Assembly (NCBI GenBank): GCA_964371865.1
Contig: CAYJOR010000011.1
Coordinates: forward strand, 1 to 60,309
Reading direction: 5' to 3'
DNA: 60,309 nucleotides
DNA from: CAYJAZ01 sp964371865
GTDB taxonomy: Bacteria > Desulfobacterota > Desulfovibrionia > Desulfovibrionales > Desulfovibrionaceae
A model generated the notes under the pieces. The model did not search any database, had not been told where the DNA came from, and worked only from the letters and a program-made list of their open reading frames with translations. Each line of letters opens with the position of its first letter. Within the stretch, counting starts at the first letter, position 1. The position numbers were made by a program, and so were the translations under genes. Positions 50,669 to 59,573 of this stretch are shown one piece after another.

Positions 50669-51589
50669 TTACTTTGATTTATAATACTTGAAGTCTTTCC
50701 ATCTATTATGCATCCAAAACCACTGTTCAGGATATTCAATAATTACTTTTTCAACTGCTTGAGTATAGAATTCAGCTATTTTTTTAACTTTTTCTTCTCT
50801 TGTTCCTTCAAGACTTTTTGTATCAAGAGGAGGTTGTATATGCAGTACATACCCATCTTCTTCACGCAAAAGAAATACAGGAAGAACTATCGCTCCGCCC
50901 CTTAAAGCAAGTATTGCAGGTCCCATATTTACAGAAGTTTCTTTACTTAGAAAATCAATTTGAATAGCCTCATGCGCAAGTGCTCTATGATCTACAAGAA
51001 AAGCTACAACTCCTTTGTTTTTCAAAGCTCTTATTACGTGTGCAGCTACCATTTTATGCCCAATCATGCTTGCACCGTGAGATTCTCTACAACTCGCAAT
51101 AAATTTATGGACAACAGGATTTGGATATTGTCTTACAACAATCATACGTGGTCTTGGTGGCTCATCTAAATCACCAAGCAAAGCAGCTAAAAGCTCCCAA
51201 GCACCCTGGTGGGCTGTTGCGATAACTATAGAATCTTTATATTCTAGTAGATTTTTTAGAAGTTCCGGTTCAGCTATACGGAGTTTTGTTCTTCTTGGTT
51301 GAAAAGAAAAGCTTTTAGCTAGAGTTATTTCTAAAAATGAACGAGCTGAATGCTTAAATGAATTATAAGCTATTTTTCTAGCGTCTTTACGTGATTTTGA
51401 TAGTCGCCTTTGGACGTTAATAGACGCAAGTCTTCTTCTTTTTTTTAGAAGAATCCACATAACAAAGCCTAAAAAATTTCCTGTATATTTTACAAAAGAA
51501 AATCCAAGAAATGAAAAAAAGACTCGTAAAGAATTTAGAGCACTATATTGCAGTTGTTGCCAAAAATTCAATTCTTTATTGTTTTCCAT
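50669..51589 (-). CDS. Lipid A biosynthesis late acyltransferase (LpxL/HtrB family)
   Basis: Transfers a secondary acyl chain onto lipid A at the inner membrane. The 306-residue protein has an N-terminal membrane segment (LRVFFSFLGFSFVKY), the catalytic H-X4-E motif in TAHQGAWELLA near residue 128, then GASMIGHK and FLVDHRALAHEAIQIDFL near 200. The start overlaps the upstream DUF374 gene by 14 bases, a coupling common in Desulfovibrio-type genomes. Confidence 0.9.
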   Translation of the reverse strand: MENNKELNFWQQLQYSALNSLRVFFSFLGFSFVKYTGNFLGFVMWILLKKRRRLASINVQRRLSKSRKDARKIAYNSFKHSARSFLEITLAKSFSFQPRRTKLRIAEPELLKNLLEYKDSIVIATAHQGAWELLAALLGDLDEPPRPRMIVVRQYPNPVVHKFIASCRESHGASMIGHKMVAAHVIRALKNKGVVAFLVDHRALAHEAIQIDFLSKETSVNMGPAILALRGGAIVLPVFLLREEDGYVLHIQPPLDTKSLEGTREEKVKKIAEFYTQAVEKVIIEYPEQWFWMHNRWKDFKYYKSK

Positions 51590-52244
51590 TGCCCATTCCC
51601 TCTAGTCTATTTTGCAATTTTTCTTTTTCTTCAGCAAGCACTTCAGAAGTTAGATTTTCTGCCTCAATTAAATAAGGAGGATAATACTCCACCTTTACTT
51701 TACTGAAAGGGTAAGGAACTTTAAATCTATCCCAAGTATTAAAAGCGTAACATTTTTCCATAGTTAAACGTGTTGGAACAATATGAGCTTTTGCATGAAA
51801 GGCAAGAAATAGAGCGCCCTCTTTTACTTCATGTCTTGGACCAAGTGGACCATCAATTGTGACCACTGCGTGAACATGTTCATTTTTCATAACTTTTACA
51901 GCATTTAATAAAGCATTCACACCTTGTCGTGTGCTTGAACCACGAACAGTTTGCACATCTAGCTTATTTAAAAGAGAAACTAAAAAGTTACCATCTACGC
52001 TTGGGCTTACGACAGTAACAATCTTCATATGTTTCTTCATTTTCATAAATGGGAATAATTCATCATGCCAGATACAAAGAACGTGCCTCTCACCTTTATC
52101 ATGTAATTCATCAATAATTTCCCTACCATGCTCTTCATATCGTAGCGTTGCTGTAAGGATTTTATAGAACCAGTAAATAGGAAAAGTAAGTATAGGACTT
52201 ATTATTGCTTTTATTTTTCTTTGAGTTTTTCGTGAAATCTTCAT
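51576..52244 (-). CDS. DUF374 lysophospholipid acyltransferase-like protein
   Basis: The 222-residue protein contains the DUF374 core: VLCIWHDELFPFM near residue 55, VSPSVDGNFLVSLLNKLDVQ near 78, RGSSTRQGVNALL near 100, and the TIDGPLGPRHEVKEGAL motif near 128. One N-terminal membrane helix anchors it (AIISPILTFPIYWFYKI). The family is thought to acylate or modify lipid A precursors. It is cotranscribed with the LpxL-like gene. Confidence 0.9.
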   Translation of the reverse strand: MKISRKTQRKIKAIISPILTFPIYWFYKILTATLRYEEHGREIIDELHDKGERHVLCIWHDELFPFMKMKKHMKIVTVVSPSVDGNFLVSLLNKLDVQTVRGSSTRQGVNALLNAVKVMKNEHVHAVVTIDGPLGPRHEVKEGALFLAFHAKAHIVPTRLTMEKCYAFNTWDRFKVPYPFSKVKVEYYPPYLIEAENLTSEVLAEEKEKLQNRLEGMGNGKQ

Positions 52245-52295
52245 ATATTTATTTTAGTTAGCTCTTATAAAATTTTCTAATGATAATTTTCATAC

Positions 52296-52324
52296 TTGAC
52301 GATTTTGAATATAGCCTACATACT
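52296..52324 (+). promoter_or_regulatory. Promoter of the pseudouridine synthase gene
   Basis: TTGACG and CATACT are spaced by 17 bases, with about 27 bases of leader. Confidence 0.55.
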
Positions 52325-52356
52325 AGCTAAAAGCAAATAGTTTAAAGGATAAAAAA

Positions 52357-53094
52357 ATGGGAATCCGCATTAATAAGTACATAGCTGACTCAGGGTATTG
52401 TTCACGTCGTGCAGCTGAAACACTGATAGAACAAAGAAGAGTAAGAGTTAATAACCAATTAGCCATTCAAGGTATGCAAATTGAAGAAAATGATGTTGTT
52501 TATGTGGATAATAAAGCACTTAGTAATACTCAAGAAAGTATTTGCTTGCTTATGCACAAACCTATTCAAGTTGTTTCTACCGCTAAAGATCCGGAAGGGC
52601 GCACAACTGTTTTAGATCTACTTCCTGAAAAATATCAAAACTACAGACTCTATCCTGTTGGGCGACTAGATTTCTTTTCTGAAGGACTCATAATCCTCAC
52701 AAACGACGGTGAACTAGCACATAAACTTATGCACCCAAAGCATGATCTACCTAGACTCTACCGTGTGCGAGTGAGAAAAAACTCTTCACATTCAATTGAA
52801 TCTATCCTCTCCATTATGCAAGAAGGAATGGTTCTAGAAGACGGAACGCAACTTGCGCCTGTAAAAACACGAATATTCAATGAAAGAAATACAACTCCTG
52901 TTGAATATGATGTTGAATTCACACTCTATCAAGGTGTTAATAGACAAATTCGTCGTATGTGCCAAGAATCCGACCTCACGATTCTTCGCCTTATGCGTAT
53001 AGGGCACGGACCTTTATCTCTTAGCGATATTCCACGTGGAGGCTTTAGAGAATTAACAAAAACTGAACTTGAAACACTGAAAAGAAGCATATAA
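52357..53094 (+). CDS. 23S rRNA pseudouridine synthase, RluB/RsuA family
   Basis: The 245-residue protein has an N-terminal S4 domain (RINKYIADSGYCSRRAAETLI) and the RsuA/RluB catalytic core, with the active Asp in PVGRLDFFSEGLIILTNDGE near residue 103. The C-terminal NRQIRRMCQESDLTILRLMR is the family-specific end. RluB modifies U2605 of 23S rRNA and RsuA U516 of 16S; the S4 start and body fit RluB better. AAAGGATAAAAAA precedes the ATG. Confidence 0.92.
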   Translation: MGIRINKYIADSGYCSRRAAETLIEQRRVRVNNQLAIQGMQIEENDVVYVDNKALSNTQESICLLMHKPIQVVSTAKDPEGRTTVLDLLPEKYQNYRLYPVGRLDFFSEGLIILTNDGELAHKLMHPKHDLPRLYRVRVRKNSSHSIESILSIMQEGMVLEDGTQLAPVKTRIFNERNTTPVEYDVEFTLYQGVNRQIRRMCQESDLTILRLMRIGHGPLSLSDIPRGGFRELTKTELETLKRSI

Positions 53095-53124
53095 ATATCT
53101 AATTACTGATAAATCATACAATAA

Positions 53125-53153
53125 GTGCACGGTGAAGCATAATCACCGTGCAC
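53125..53153. terminator. Hairpin terminator between convergent genes
   Basis: GTGCACGGTGA and TCACCGTGCAC form a perfect 11-base stem with a 7-base loop. A run of eight T follows, but 9 bases after the stem. Confidence 0.75.
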
Positions 53154-53183
53154 AAGCCGATATTTTTTTTGTTACCCATATTT

Positions 53184-53561
53184 TTATCTAAATTTCTCCA
53201 TAACCTCCTTATTGTGTTGTGTTGGAAAATGCTCTTTTCCGCAAGTTGGACAGGTATCACGTAAGTTTTGCACTATACCTATACTTTCAAATGCTCCCGG
53301 AACAACATGCGGAACCTGTCCTTCAGGGATAACAAGTTCTAAACCGAGCTTGCTAGCCATAAACTCCAATGGCTTATAGTTTCCTGTTACAGCCATTATT
53401 CTCAATAGGCTTTCCGCACCAAGTTTAGCACCAGAATCATATGGGTTTACCTCTCTAAGCAATGTAGAGTAAGGCTTTCCAATTGCCCGTGCTAAATCTT
53501 TTGCAGGTACCGGATTATCCAGTACAAGATTATGAATTAGTGTTGAAAATTCACTTTGCAT
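53184..53561 (-). CDS. Phage CII-like regulatory protein
   Basis: The 125-residue protein has a helical DNA-binding N-terminus (VPAKDLARAIGKPYSTLLREVNP) and the GAESLLRIMAVTGNYKPLEFMASKLGLELV (partial) segment of the phage regulatory CII family, then a Cys pair (CPTCG) near the C-terminus. Chromosomal members without a prophage occur in Desulfovibrio-type genomes. The start is ATG 53561 with AGGAGG just upstream. The promoter carries a perfect 22-bp palindrome (53580-53601), consistent with autoregulation. No phage gene is nearby. Confidence 0.8.
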   Translation of the reverse strand: MQSEFSTLIHNLVLDNPVPAKDLARAIGKPYSTLLREVNPYDSGAKLGAESLLRIMAVTGNYKPLEFMASKLGLELVIPEGQVPHVVPGAFESIGIVQNLRDTCPTCGKEHFPTQHNKEVMEKFR

Positions 53562-53579
53562 AAAACCTCCTGGCAATGT

Positions 53580-53601
53580 GTATAATACTTATGTATTATA
53601 C
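53580..53601. promoter_or_regulatory. Palindromic operator of the CII-like gene
   Basis: GTATAATAC-TTAT-GTATTATAC is a perfect palindrome with 9-base arms, 19 bases upstream of the start codon and overlapping a TATAAT. The rest of the 53562-53883 gap holds a minus-strand TTGACA near 53640 and the plus-strand promoter at 53769. Confidence 0.7.
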
Positions 53602-53768
53602 GATTTCTTATAAAATATAGATAATTATATATTATGTCAAGTCTTTATTTGTAAATCTATACAAACTAATTTATAATCTAACCAATCGCTAATGATAATT
53701 ATTTGATATAACGGAACTTTTTTCTTCTACTTGTTCAATTATTTTTTTATCTGTGACACTAAGAAAAT

Positions 53769-53797
53769 TTGACTTTTTCACCTTAGATAAGTATAGT
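53769..53797 (+). promoter_or_regulatory. Promoter of the NlpC/P60 lipoprotein gene
   Basis: TTGACT and TATAGT are spaced by 17 bases; the leader is about 80 bases. Confidence 0.6.
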
Positions 53798-53883
53798 ATT
53801 AATTATAAAAGTATAAAGAATGTTAAAAAGTGTACGATAAGATTAATATCCAAAATAAATTTCATGCACAAAAGGAATTATGT

Positions 53884-54396
53884 ATGAAAAACATAAACTA
53901 TATATCAAGGCGCAAAGCTCTATCTACCTTTGCTATGCTTACTTCTTCTGTATTACTGGGTGGTTGTTCACTCACTAGCGGTTTCGTTGATAGCGAAGCT
54001 CATTATGCTGCCGGAGTTTCACCCCACGCTATAAATGTTGTAAAAACGGTAAAATCTCAACTTGGTGTGCGCTACACTCTTGGTGGCACAAAACCTTCTA
54101 CAGGATTTGATTGTTCTGGGCTTATCTGGTGGGCTTATAAAAAACACGGTGTAAGCATTCCACGCGTCACAAAAGATCAAGCATACGCCGGCTCTATTGC
54201 TCCGCTTAATAGACTACAACCTGGTGACATTCTTGTATTCGCCTCTAGTCAGGCACCGAATAGCTTGCACACAGCTCTTTATATCGGACAGGATACATTC
54301 ATACATGCGCCGAATAGTAAAAGTCGTGTGCGTGAAGATTCTCTTACAAATAAATACTGGAGAGATAACCTCGCTCTTGCTCGACGAATTGTGTAA
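53884..54396 (+). CDS. NlpC/P60 cysteine peptidase lipoprotein
   Basis: A cell-wall endopeptidase of 170 residues. The signal has twin Arg (SRRKALSTFAML) and a lipobox LLGGC, so it may be exported by Tat and lipidated. The NlpC/P60 domain starts near residue 50: catalytic Cys in TGFDCSGLIWWAYKK, His in LHTALYIG, and a third polar residue in FIHAPNS. I start at ATG 53884 because AAGGAATTAT lies directly before it; an earlier in-frame ATG lacks one. The terminator at 54421-54448 follows. Confidence 0.9.
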   Translation: MKNINYISRRKALSTFAMLTSSVLLGGCSLTSGFVDSEAHYAAGVSPHAINVVKTVKSQLGVRYTLGGTKPSTGFDCSGLIWWAYKKHGVSIPRVTKDQAYAGSIAPLNRLQPGDILVFASSQAPNSLHTALYIGQDTFIHAPNSKSRVREDSLTNKYWRDNLALARRIV

Positions 54397-54420
54397 ATAA
54401 TAATTAAATCTCAACTAAAG

Positions 54421-54448
54421 AGAATATCATGATTTAATCGTGATATTC
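54421..54448 (+). terminator. Terminator of the NlpC/P60 gene
   Basis: AGAATATCATGAT pairs with ATCGTGATATTCT (one T-G pair) around TTA, followed by a long T run. Confidence 0.93.
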
Positions 54449-54634
54449 TTTTTTTTATTCAGAATTCATATCATTTATTTCATATATTATATCATATTAT
54501 GTTAAAAATTGTTTTATCTCATTGAAATAATATCCTTGATTTCTTTTGTTGATTTAGCACAGTTTTTATATTACTTTCTTCACCTACAAACAGCCTTATT
54601 GGCTAAGTTCAGTTTATAACTATAAAGGACTCCA

Positions 54635-55660
54635 ATGATTAAATTACTTATATCAAGTTTATTTTTACTATTAGCAATTTACCCATTAGCAAAAATAAGA
54701 AAAAACATTATTACAGAGAATGAATTATATGGTATATTTTTAGGTAATTACATATACTTTATTCACTACTTGTTTATAACTTCTATTATTCTTTTTGCTG
54801 TGCATTATTTGATTTTTCCAATTCAAAAGAAATTTCTCTTCTTTATAATTCCGCTTGTTTTTGCTTTTGTTGGTGGACTTGGTTACTATAACTACAGAAA
54901 CCCCGAAGCAACTTTCACTCATATTTCAATAGATAAAAAAGCTGAAGTTTCAAATATAAGAATTGCTTTTGTTGCAGATTTTCACCTTATGAGTTCTTCT
55001 AATATAAATTTATTTGAAGATATGGTAGATAAAATTAATGCTCAACATCCTGATATTATCCTAATAGGTGGAGACCTTCTGCAAGATAGTCATAAGCAAG
55101 TCAATGGCGATTATTCTAAAGTTTTTTCAAAACTCCAATCAAAATATGGTACTTATGCAATTTTAGGAAATCATGAATACTATGGTAATGATGTTGAAGA
55201 AAACATCTTATATATTCAGAATCTTGGAATAAAAATACTCAGAGATGAAGTTTTACAAATAAAAGGTATCAACTTTATTGCAAGAGATGATATAAGAAGA
55301 GACTACACTGAGGGTGATAGAAAAACTCTTCCTGAACTATATCAAGAAAATAATATCTCTTCTGACTCTCCTATTATCGTTCTTGACCATAATCCGCAAA
55401 ATATAGCTGATAGCGTTATAAGTAAAGCAGATATTCAACTCTCAGCACATACACACGCAGGACAATTTTTCCCGTATAACTTACTACTCAAAACAAGAGT
55501 CCCTAACGCCTATGGATATAAAAAAATCGAAGAGTTACATACTATAGTAACATCAGGAGTTGGAGTTGGTTATTGGAAAATAGTTGGTCCATGGCAAATG
55601 CCTTATAGATTCGGTACACGAAGCGAAATAAGCATAGTCGATATAGATTTTCTTCAGTAA
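54635..55660 (+). CDS. Membrane-anchored metallophosphoesterase
   Basis: The 341-residue protein has an N-terminal membrane part with about three helices (residues 1-95), then a calcineurin-like phosphoesterase domain with all metal motifs: FVADFHLMSS near 112, LIGGDLLQDS near 146, LGNHEYYGND near 176 and AHTHAGQFFP near 275. It resembles YkuE/YaeI-type enzymes that may hydrolyse UDP-diacylglucosamine or cyclic dinucleotides; the substrate cannot be set from sequence. The start has AAAGGA upstream. Repeat element E begins at its stop codon. Confidence 0.88.
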   Translation: MIKLLISSLFLLLAIYPLAKIRKNIITENELYGIFLGNYIYFIHYLFITSIILFAVHYLIFPIQKKFLFFIIPLVFAFVGGLGYYNYRNPEATFTHISIDKKAEVSNIRIAFVADFHLMSSSNINLFEDMVDKINAQHPDIILIGGDLLQDSHKQVNGDYSKVFSKLQSKYGTYAILGNHEYYGNDVEENILYIQNLGIKILRDEVLQIKGINFIARDDIRRDYTEGDRKTLPELYQENNISSDSPIIVLDHNPQNIADSVISKADIQLSAHTHAGQFFPYNLLLKTRVPNAYGYKKIEELHTIVTSGVGVGYWKIVGPWQMPYRFGTRSEISIVDIDFLQ

Positions 55661-55854
55661 AGAGCTCTGCATAATTATTTTCGAGAGGAGGAAACTACGT
55701 TTTTGAGTTAAAAACGGTGTTTCCCCCTCTCGAGCTCTCCCCCTTCCTTAAAAACCATTTACTGGAATATCAATAAGTTAGAAAACCACCCTAAAGTAAA
55801 AAGAAAATTATTAGCTTTTCTCAATAAAATGTTCAGTAATTATGCAGAGGTCTT
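55660..55854 (+). mobile_element. Complete dispersed element E with terminal inverted repeats
   Basis: The ends are AAGAGCTCTGCATAATTA and, on the opposite strand, AAGACCTCTGCATAATTA, 17/18 identical. Inside, 55681-55733 is a long hairpin (TCGAGAGGAGGAAAC with GTTTCCCCCTCTCGA); the body is nearly identical to 19249-19371. It has no reading frame. The structure suggests a MITE or REP-like unit. Its left end coincides with the stop codon of the metallophosphoesterase gene. Target duplication is unclear. Confidence 0.75.
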
Positions 55855-55870
55855 CAATAAATAAAAAAAA

Positions 55871-55907
55871 GTAGCAATATAAGTTAGTTTATATTGCTAC
55901 TTTTTTT
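55871..55907. terminator. Bidirectional terminator between phosphoesterase and amidohydrolase genes
   Basis: GTAGCAATATAA pairs with TTATATTGCTAC, with an A run before and a T run after, so it can stop RNA synthesis on both strands. Confidence 0.92.
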
Positions 55908-55926
55908 ATGGGGTTTCTTAAGAAAT

Positions 55927-57555
55927 CTATGAAGCGCTGTAAACTTCTTTTCCACCAACAATGGTTTTTAATACTTTGATATTTTTTATTTTATCATGAG
56001 CAACAGTAAGAAGATTCTCATCAGTGATAATCATATCTGCAAGCTTTCCTGCCACGAGCGAACCTTTAATATTTTCTTCAAAATGAATAAATGATGCGTT
56101 CAAAGTATGTGCCTTTAACGCTTGGTACGCACTTACTGACTCATCTCTATTATAGCATCTCCCTTTTTTAGATGTACGAGTTACTGCTACTCCAATTTGA
56201 ATAAAAGGATTTATTGAAGTTATAGGACAGTCGGTATGCAAATTATAAATCAAATCTATTTCTTCAGCACTTCGGCAAGGGCAGAAAGAATCTACTCTAT
56301 CTTTACCCACAAATTCCTCATGGATTTCGCCCCAATGATATAAAGGACTGATGAAGAAGCAAGGATACACACCAACTTTTTTCATACGTGCTAACTGCTC
56401 TTTTCTAGCATACTGAGAATGAATAATGACGTGTCTTGCATTTGGTCTTGGGTGCATTCTTTGAAGGTTTTCGTAAGCACTTAGAACTGTTTCAATACCC
56501 GCATCACCATTTCCATGAACAGCAATCTGCCAACCGCTTTTGTGGATAGGAAGAAGCTTTTCTGTAAGCTCATCAATTGTATATAGATATTCACCATAAT
56601 ACGGTAGTTTGTCCGCCGGGCTTACATATGATTCTCTGAAATATCCTGTACCTGCTCTTGGGTCTCCGTCCGACCATAGTTTAGCACACCCCATTGTCAC
56701 GTAACCATTATTTGACATATCACTTCCGGCCACGTGCATTGGATATTCTTCTAATCTTTCAAAGTCTTTAGCTCTTACATAAAGTACAGCACGAATTGGT
56801 AATTCGCCTTTATTAGCTGCATTTACTATAATGTCAGTCGATTTTTTTCCAAGTTCTGCATCCATCGGAGAATAAGCAGGCCCGCCTTGAGCTGTTGTAA
56901 CTCCATAAGATGCGTATACTTTTGCATCATCCATAAGTGCATTATACAATTCTTCATCGGTATAGTTAGGGATTTTACCTCTTACTAAGCCTTGAGCAGG
57001 TATTCCTTCAAGAACTCCATTTAATTCACCATCTGGATATTTTCCTATAATCCCACCGGCTGGCGCTACAGAGTTTTTATCAAGCCCTGCAATTTCAAGA
57101 GCTTTTGAGTTTGCTACTCCTGTATGACCAGATATATGTCTGTAAAATATTGGAATATCACAAGAGATTTCATCCAAATCATTTTTGGTTGGGAAGTATT
57201 TATCTGCAAAATTATACTCATCGAAACTATGTCCAACAAGCCAAGTAAGGGTGTTTGTTTTCATTTTATCAATAAAAGCTTGTTTGAAATCTTCAAGAGT
57301 AGAAACATTTAAATCTACACCATAAAGTCTGCTGAGTCCGCCTGTAGGAAAATGACTATGCCCATCTACAAAACCTGGCATAAGGGTTTTTCCTTTCAAA
57401 TCAATTAGTTCGTAATCATTTCCGAGGCTTAAGCGAGCATCTTCCAATGAACCAACAAAACTAATTTTATCGCCAACGGTTGCCAAAGCTTCAGGAAAAG
57501 GAATATTATCATCAAGTGTGATTATCGTCCCGTTTGTGTAGATTCTGTTTTTCAT
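55927..57555 (-). CDS. Amidohydrolase of the YtcJ type
   Basis: The 542-residue protein has the composite amidohydrolase fold: MKNRIYTNGTIITLDD, the metal-binding LMPGFVDGHSHFP near residue 58, QIAVHGNGDAGIETVL near 345, HVIIHSQYARKEQLARM near 375, and the Asp-containing HTDCPITSINPF. YtcJ-type enzymes hydrolyse N-substituted amides or formyl groups; the substrate is unknown. It follows the antiporter gene by 32 bases, so transport and hydrolysis may be linked. Confidence 0.9.
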   Translation of the reverse strand: MKNRIYTNGTIITLDDNIPFPEALATVGDKISFVGSLEDARLSLGNDYELIDLKGKTLMPGFVDGHSHFPTGGLSRLYGVDLNVSTLEDFKQAFIDKMKTNTLTWLVGHSFDEYNFADKYFPTKNDLDEISCDIPIFYRHISGHTGVANSKALEIAGLDKNSVAPAGGIIGKYPDGELNGVLEGIPAQGLVRGKIPNYTDEELYNALMDDAKVYASYGVTTAQGGPAYSPMDAELGKKSTDIIVNAANKGELPIRAVLYVRAKDFERLEEYPMHVAGSDMSNNGYVTMGCAKLWSDGDPRAGTGYFRESYVSPADKLPYYGEYLYTIDELTEKLLPIHKSGWQIAVHGNGDAGIETVLSAYENLQRMHPRPNARHVIIHSQYARKEQLARMKKVGVYPCFFISPLYHWGEIHEEFVGKDRVDSFCPCRSAEEIDLIYNLHTDCPITSINPFIQIGVAVTRTSKKGRCYNRDESVSAYQALKAHTLNASFIHFEENIKGSLVAGKLADMIITDENLLTVAHDKIKNIKVLKTIVGGKEVYSAS

Positions 57556-57587
57556 TTTTCCCCCTAATGGACTGATTATATTATTTT

Positions 57588-59261
57588 CTACGAATAAAGT
57601 ATAAGCACCAGAATTTGAGCCGAAATTATTCGCAACAACATCGCAAGTGGATACACGCTCGCATAGAAAGATGCTAATAAATCTGAGTGAGTTATATCTT
57701 GAGCAAATGCAAGCGCAGGTGGATCTGTAGTGCTTCCTGATAAAAGCCCGCAGATTACAATATAGTTCATTTTATAAAAAGCTCTAGCAATAACTGCTAT
57801 AATAAATAAAGGTATAAATGTAATGCAAGCACCCACAGTAAATAACTTTATTCCATCAAAACTGAAAAGAGCCTCGAAGAAACTTGCACCGGCATTGAGG
57901 CCTACACTAGCTAAAAATAAAGCTATACCCATTTCTCGCATAATGTGGTGCGCACTTGATGGTAAATACCAAACTATTCCCTTGAATGAATGTATTCTAC
58001 TCAAAAATATAGCAACCAATAAAGTTCCGCCGGCAAGACCGAGCTTCAATGTTGTATCAAAATAAGGAATTGTAAGAGGTATACTACCAACCAATAGTCC
58101 TAAAAATATTCCTAAAAATATCGGTAAAATAGGAGGATGATTCATCTGTTTTGTTGAGTTACCTAAGAGTTTTTCTGCACCGTCGAGCGTGTTTTTTGTG
58201 CCAACAATAACCAACTCATCAGCATAATGAAGAGAGATGTTATCATTCGGCAAAAATTCCGTGCCTGCACGTATAATTCTTGTGATTGTTACCGTATGCG
58301 TAACAAAATAACGTAATCGTCCTAATCGTTTACCTATAACTTCTGGTTTTGTGATAATAATATGTCTTGTTTCGAGTTCATCTTGATGGCTAGTCATATC
58401 TTTTTTTAGCCAGATACCTAGCTTTTCGATGGCATTATTTACAGCATTTCTTTCACCAACCATATGAATGTGCATATTTTTTTCAAGAATAATCTCATTT
58501 TCAGGTGAATGTTGATGAAGTTCATCTTCTTCTTGGACTCTTGAAATTATAATTCCGTGCCCATTTCCTAAAACTGAGTTTAATGATTTTCCAAAATATT
58601 CTTCATTTCGTATTTCAACAGTTTTACTTGCTATTTCATTTAGTTCTGAAGTTTCTTTATTTATTTTTTTCAGCTCATCATTGATATCAATTTTGAACAT
58701 ACTTTTTATCAAAAGCATTGTGAGGATTATACCAAAAATACCAAATGGATATGCAATAGCATAGTTCACACTGATTGATGTGATATCTAATGTAAGCATT
58801 TTACTTGCTGCAATTTCGCCAAGCAGAGTCGTTGAAGCTCCTAATGATGGCGTATTTGTTACCGCACCGCTATAAAGACCTACAATAGATATATCTGATA
58901 TATCAAATAGCCTGCCAACAAAGAAAGCTACGCAAGTTCCTAAGAAAATAATAAGAAATGCAAAAGCATTCAATAGTAAACCACGACGCTTTAAGGAATC
59001 TATAAAACTTGGTCCAACTTGCAAACCAACAGAAAAAACAAAAAGAATAAGACCAAATTCTCTTATAAATTCAAGCAAATGTTTATCTGTTTCAAAGTTT
59101 ACGTAGCCGACAAATAAACCACTAAATAAAACCCCACCGATTCCAAGTTTTATACCTTTAACAGAAATATTTCCAAGAGCCAAACCAAGCACAATAATTA
59201 TTGATAAAAGAATTATTGTTTGAACCACACTTGCTTCAGAAAATAAGTTTGCAATCCACAT
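57588..59261 (-). CDS. AspT/YidE/YbjL-family antiporter with two TrkA-C domains
   Basis: The 557-residue membrane protein has two homologous permease halves (about 1-185, with GALFVSGL-like repeats, FSVGLQVGPSFIDSL; and about 385-557, with FLASVGLNAGASFFEAL). Between them are two RCK_C/TrkA-C domains (about 215-280 and 300-370), probably ligand sensors. Known members are aspartate:alanine exchangers; others are uncharacterised. The adjacent amidohydrolase suggests import of an amide or peptide-like compound, an inference from position only. The start lies close to the gap shared with a divergent amidohydrolase gene. Confidence 0.9.
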   Translation of the reverse strand: MWIANLFSEASVVQTIILLSIIIVLGLALGNISVKGIKLGIGGVLFSGLFVGYVNFETDKHLLEFIREFGLILFVFSVGLQVGPSFIDSLKRRGLLLNAFAFLIIFLGTCVAFFVGRLFDISDISIVGLYSGAVTNTPSLGASTTLLGEIAASKMLTLDITSISVNYAIAYPFGIFGIILTMLLIKSMFKIDINDELKKINKETSELNEIASKTVEIRNEEYFGKSLNSVLGNGHGIIISRVQEEDELHQHSPENEIILEKNMHIHMVGERNAVNNAIEKLGIWLKKDMTSHQDELETRHIIITKPEVIGKRLGRLRYFVTHTVTITRIIRAGTEFLPNDNISLHYADELVIVGTKNTLDGAEKLLGNSTKQMNHPPILPIFLGIFLGLLVGSIPLTIPYFDTTLKLGLAGGTLLVAIFLSRIHSFKGIVWYLPSSAHHIMREMGIALFLASVGLNAGASFFEALFSFDGIKLFTVGACITFIPLFIIAVIARAFYKMNYIVICGLLSGSTTDPPALAFAQDITHSDLLASFYASVYPLAMLLRIISAQILVLILYS

Positions 59262-59504
59262 AATTTATTCACTTCTTTTTTATAATGTCCTATTACTTTG
59301 TGCTTTCTTTAGCAAGACTTATGCCACAAAGCTAAAATCTGCTTTAATACTATAGTTACCATAAGCACAACATCCTTCCTTGCAATTTTTTATCATATCA
59401 TTGCAAATATGCAAGACTTCACTAAAGAGATAATAATTGTTTATTTATTAGTAGTTATCTAGTTTTTGTTCCTGTAATATAAAATTACAAAAGAAATTTT
59501 ATAC

Positions 59505-59522
59505 GTGGAATATTTTTTGCAC
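59505..59522 (+). promoter_or_regulatory. Sigma-54 (-24/-12) promoter candidate before the second amidohydrolase
   Basis: GTGGAATATTTTTTGCACT has GG and GC exactly 10 bases apart with a full TTGCA. The leader would be about 42 bases. The 59262-59573 gap otherwise holds only AT-rich sequence, in which I see no clear promoter for the antiporter gene. Confidence 0.5.
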
Positions 59523-59573
59523 TCATCAACTATATCATATTTTTTATTTAACAATATTATAAAGGGGTTTGTC

